Assembly (NCBI GenBank): GCA_026417425.1
Contig: JAOADF010000097.1
Location: 1-9,674, forward strand
DNA: 9,674 nt
DNA from: Dictyoglomaceae bacterium
GTDB taxonomy: Bacteria > Dictyoglomota > Dictyoglomia > Dictyoglomales > Dictyoglomaceae
Reading direction: 5' to 3'
Part shown: positions 7,959 through 9,674 of the stretch, one piece after another
Numbering within the stretch: the stretch's first letter is position 1
Layout: each line of letters starts with the position of its first letter
Program-made: the position numbers and the translations under genes
Notes under the pieces: generated by a model
The model's database searches: none
Told to the model about the DNA's origin: nothing
Seen by the model: only the letters and a program-made list of their open reading frames with translations

Positions 7959-7960
7959 AA

Positions 7961-8389
7961 TTAGGTCTCCTCCCAATCAAAGGATTCTTTCTTTTCTTCA
8001 ATCAAACGTATACCCCAAATATTCACATTTATCTCTTTTACAGTAAGACCTGTAGTCTTTTCTAAATTCCATTTAACTCTTTCCATAACATTATGAGCCA
8101 CTTCAGGTATTCTTACACCATAAGCAACAATAATATAAAGCTCAATTATTAATCCATCTTCATCAAGACGTACTTGAACCCCTTTACTTAATTCCTCTCT
8201 ATGGAGAAGTTCTGATATTCCATCTGCAATATTTCTTGATGCCATTCCAACAACTCCATAACTTTGAAGAGCGGATAGACTCGATAAAGTTGCAATAGCA
8301 CTTTCTGAAATCTCCACCCAGCCAATTCCTGTAAAATATTTTTGATGAGACTTTTCCTGTTTAGATATATAGTCTCGGATCCAACGCAT
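7961..8389 (-). CDS. yloU: Asp23/YloU-family (DUF322-type) protein
   Basis: Asp23-family proteins are small cytoplasmic proteins. In Staphylococcus aureus, Asp23 is held at the membrane and linked to the cell-envelope stress response; the role of YloU is unclear. The family core is easy to see: VEISESAIATL (25-35), YGVVGMASRN (44-53), then GVQVRLDEDGLIIELYIIVAYGVRIPEV (70-97) and a C-terminal VKEINVNIWGI. The pairing with fakA just downstream matches yloU-yloV of Bacillus subtilis, which supports orthology. The start is uncertain. ATG 8389 gives 142 residues, a 24-residue lead before the core (about 12 in B. subtilis YloU) and a 29-base overlap with dppC. The only Shine-Dalgarno-like sequence for it is an AGGGGA 11 bases upstream. 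A GTG at 8317 (118 residues), with AGGA nine bases upstream, would leave almost no lead. I keep the ATG. There is no signal peptide or membrane segment. Confidence 0.9.
   Translation of the reverse strand: MRWIRDYISKQEKSHQKYFTGIGWVEISESAIATLSSLSALQSYGVVGMASRNIADGISELLHREELSKGVQVRLDEDGLIIELYIIVAYGVRIPEVAHNVMERVKWNLEKTTGLTVKEINVNIWGIRLIEEKKESFDWEET
7967..7974 (-). promoter_or_regulatory. fakA ribosome binding site, decides the start
   Basis: Minus-strand GGGAGGAG overlaps the last codons of the Asp23-family gene (W-E-E). Eight bases later is TTG at 7958-7956. The site falls within the first codons of the longer reading (TTG at 7976), which argues against that start. Confidence 0.75.
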
Positions 8390-9242
8390 CCCTTAATCCA
8401 TCCCCTAAAAGATTAAAACCAAATACTACAATCATAATCACAATACCAGGAAATACAGGATACCACCAAGCACTTCGCATATATGCTAAGCCAGCTTGGA
8501 CCATAGATCCCCAGCTAGGAGTTGGTGCTTGAACTCCTAACCCTAAAAAACTCAAGCCTGCCTCTAACATTATCATACCACCCATACCAAGGGTTGCTTC
8601 AATAATTATTGGGGAAAGAGCATTAGGTAAAATATGTTTAAACAAAATTCTCCAAGTACCAGCACCTACTGCGCGAGCACTAGCTACAAAATCCCTTTCC
8701 CTTAGACTTAGCACCTGTCCTCGAACTATACGAGAAACTCCTGCCCAACCAATAAGAGCAACAGCAAGATATAAGTTTTGAATTCCTGGTCCAAAAACTG
8801 CAACCACTGCAATTACAAACAATAAGAATGGGAAAGCAAAAAGGATTTCTACAATTCTCATGATTAAATCATCAACCCAACCTCCATAAAATCCAGCTAA
8901 AAGACCAAGCACAGTCCCAAGAGAAATGGAAATAACTTGTGCAAAAAATCCTATTTGAAGGGAGACTCTTGCCCCAAATATAATTCTACTTAAAATATCT
9001 CTTCCAAACTCATCAGTTCCTAATAGATGTTCTCTACTTGGAGGTAAAAGATATTTTGAGAGATCAACCTTATAAGGATCATAAGGAGCAATAAAATCTG
9101 CAAATATAGCAATTATAACAATTATAAAAACAATACTAAGTCCAACAAGAGCAAGCTTATTTTTTGCAAGTCTTTTCCATGCTATTTTCCATAAACTTCT
9201 TGGCTTTCTCATGCTTTGTTGTAAAACAATTTCTTTAGACAC
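8361..9242 (-). CDS. dppC: peptide-type ABC transporter permease, DppC/OppC family
   Basis: This is one of the two inner-membrane subunits of an importer of the dipeptide/oligopeptide/nickel class. Members also import sugars in thermophiles, so the substrate cannot be read from the permease. The 293-residue protein has the OppC N-terminal segment (WKRLAKNKLALVG, first membrane span about 31-51, then ADFIAPYDP) and the signature HLLGTDEFGRDILSRI at about 72-87. Further hydrophobic spans lie at about 94-119, 130-152, 157-175, 211-231 and 263-280. The EAA loop that contacts the ATPase is ASARAVGAGTWRILFKHILPN at 187-207, and the protein ends DPRLYI. Start is GTG 9242: AGGAGG lies nine bases upstream, while the first ATG (codon 11) has no such site. 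It follows dppB by 13 bases and overlaps the Asp23-family gene by 29. No ATPase genes follow it. Confidence 0.96.
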   Translation of the reverse strand: MSKEIVLQQSMRKPRSLWKIAWKRLAKNKLALVGLSIVFIIVIIAIFADFIAPYDPYKVDLSKYLLPPSREHLLGTDEFGRDILSRIIFGARVSLQIGFFAQVISISLGTVLGLLAGFYGGWVDDLIMRIVEILFAFPFLLFVIAVVAVFGPGIQNLYLAVALIGWAGVSRIVRGQVLSLRERDFVASARAVGAGTWRILFKHILPNALSPIIIEATLGMGGMIMLEAGLSFLGLGVQAPTPSWGSMVQAGLAYMRSAWWYPVFPGIVIMIVVFGFNLLGDGLRDALDPRLYI

Positions 9243-9251
9243 AATCTATAA

Positions 9252-9257
9252 CCTCCT
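9252..9257 (-). promoter_or_regulatory. dppC ribosome binding site, supports a GTG start
   Basis: AGGAGG on the minus strand, partly inside the dppB stop codon (TAGGAGG), nine bases before the GTG at 9242. Confidence 0.8.
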
Positions 9258-9674
9258 ATTCATATCTAATCCTTGGATCAATTAGAGCATAAGAAAGATC
9301 AACTACTAAATTTGCTATTATATAAATAAAAGCAATAAAAATAACTGTTCCTTGAATCACTGGCAAATCTCTATCAAGGATTCCCTGAACTGTTAACCTT
9401 CCCAGTCCTGGCCATGCAAATATAGTTTCTGTAAGAACTGCACCTGTAAGAAGATCTCCAACAACCATTCCTGCATAGGTTGCTACAGGAATTAGAGCAT
9501 TTCTCAAGGCATGTTTAAAAATAACTAATTTCTCTGGAACCCCTTTAGCTCGAGCAGTTATTATATACTCTTGTCTTATTACCTCTAACATTGAGGATCT
9601 CGAGAGACGAGCAAAATATGCTGCAGGTCTTGTACCTAGAGCTATAGCAGGTAAAATTACAGCTTTTAATCCAT
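9256..9674 (-). CDS. dppB: peptide-type ABC transporter permease, DppB/OppB family (5' end outside window)
   Basis: This is the partner membrane subunit of the DppC-type permease. The reading frame is open from the window edge to the stop at 9256, giving 139 codons including a stop, against 300-340 residues for the family, so roughly the N-terminal half is missing. Upstream of an internal ATG at 9591 the frame reads GLKAVILPAIALGTRPAAYF and then ARLSRSS, clear DppB sequence. That ATG is therefore internal, in the conserved RSSMLEV stretch. The EAA loop follows (IITARAKGVPEKLVIFKHALRNALIP), then hydrophobic spans (around VVGDLLTGAVLTETIFAW and VIFIAFIYIIANLVVDL) and the usual end YALIDPRIRYE. 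It is truncated by the window, not broken. A substrate-binding protein gene would be expected further upstream but is not visible. Confidence 0.95.
   Translation of the reverse strand, partial: GLKAVILPAIALGTRPAAYFARLSRSSMLEVIRQEYIITARAKGVPEKLVIFKHALRNALIPVATYAGMVVGDLLTGAVLTETIFAWPGLGRLTVQGILDRDLPVIQGTVIFIAFIYIIANLVVDLSYALIDPRIRYE

Noticed and set aside
7611..8065. Two plus-strand open frames (about 65 and 85 codons)
   Set aside because: They lie antisense to fakA and the Asp23-family gene, are rich in Phe/Ser/Cys/Leu as expected of complementary readings, and have no family resemblance. The minus-strand genes explain this DNA.
9589..9591. ATG as the start of the second permease
   Set aside because: The frame continues upstream to the window edge with conserved DppB sequence (LPAIALGTRPAAYFARLSRSS), so this Met is internal.
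1..9674. Defence system, mobile element, CRISPR array, tRNA or rRNA
   Set aside because: Nearly all bases are accounted for by core genes and conserved transporter subunits. I saw no transposase, direct-repeat array, integrase or RNA-gene sequence.

Overview
The window is an AT-rich stretch of bacterial chromosome with every gene on the minus strand, so transcription runs from the right edge to the left. Proteins are rich in Lys/Glu/Ile, arginine is mostly AGA/AGG, genes overlap or nearly touch, and RecG carries an N-terminal extension of the size seen in Thermotoga. Together these suggest a low-GC thermophile. My best guess is Dictyoglomus or a close relative, but this rests on general impression and gene order, not on a search. 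The gene order (Asp23-family gene, fakA, recG, rsmD, coaD, coiled-coil gene; then rpsO, pnp) matches conserved blocks known from Firmicutes and related thermophiles.

In order of transcription: (1) 9674-8361 holds the 3' part of a DppB-type permease gene, cut by the window edge, and a complete dppC-type permease gene, the two membrane subunits of an oligopeptide/dipeptide-type ABC importer. No ATPase gene follows them. (2) 8389-2509 is a tightly packed housekeeping run: an Asp23/YloU-family protein, FakA (fatty-acid kinase ATP-binding subunit), RecG helicase, RsmD (16S rRNA m2G966 methyltransferase), CoaD (CoA biosynthesis) and a conserved coiled-coil protein of unknown function. Neighbours overlap by 4 to 29 bases or lie 2 bases apart, so this is probably one operon, possibly continuous with dppBC. 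(3) 2508-2379 is the only real intergenic gap. It holds a candidate extended -10 promoter, a 13-bp stem-loop right after the predicted transcription start, a pyrimidine tract that could mask the next ribosome binding site in read-through RNA, and a strong Shine-Dalgarno. (4) 2378-25 is the rpsO-pnp pair (ribosomal protein S15 and polynucleotide phosphorylase), 2 bases apart. A downstream gene may begin at base 25 in a TAATG overlap.

Several starts are not the most obvious codon. Shine-Dalgarno spacing and residue numbering against known homologues favour TTG for fakA (7958) and rsmD (4004), GTG for dppC (9242) and the second ATG for coaD (3439). The window is mostly ordinary core genome. I see no defence system, mobile element, CRISPR array, tRNA or rRNA. 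The item most worth a second look is the rpsO leader, which may be an S15 autoregulatory element or a dual terminator/leader. Next are the uncharacterised coiled-coil protein and the transporter genes running directly into the Asp23-fakA block.
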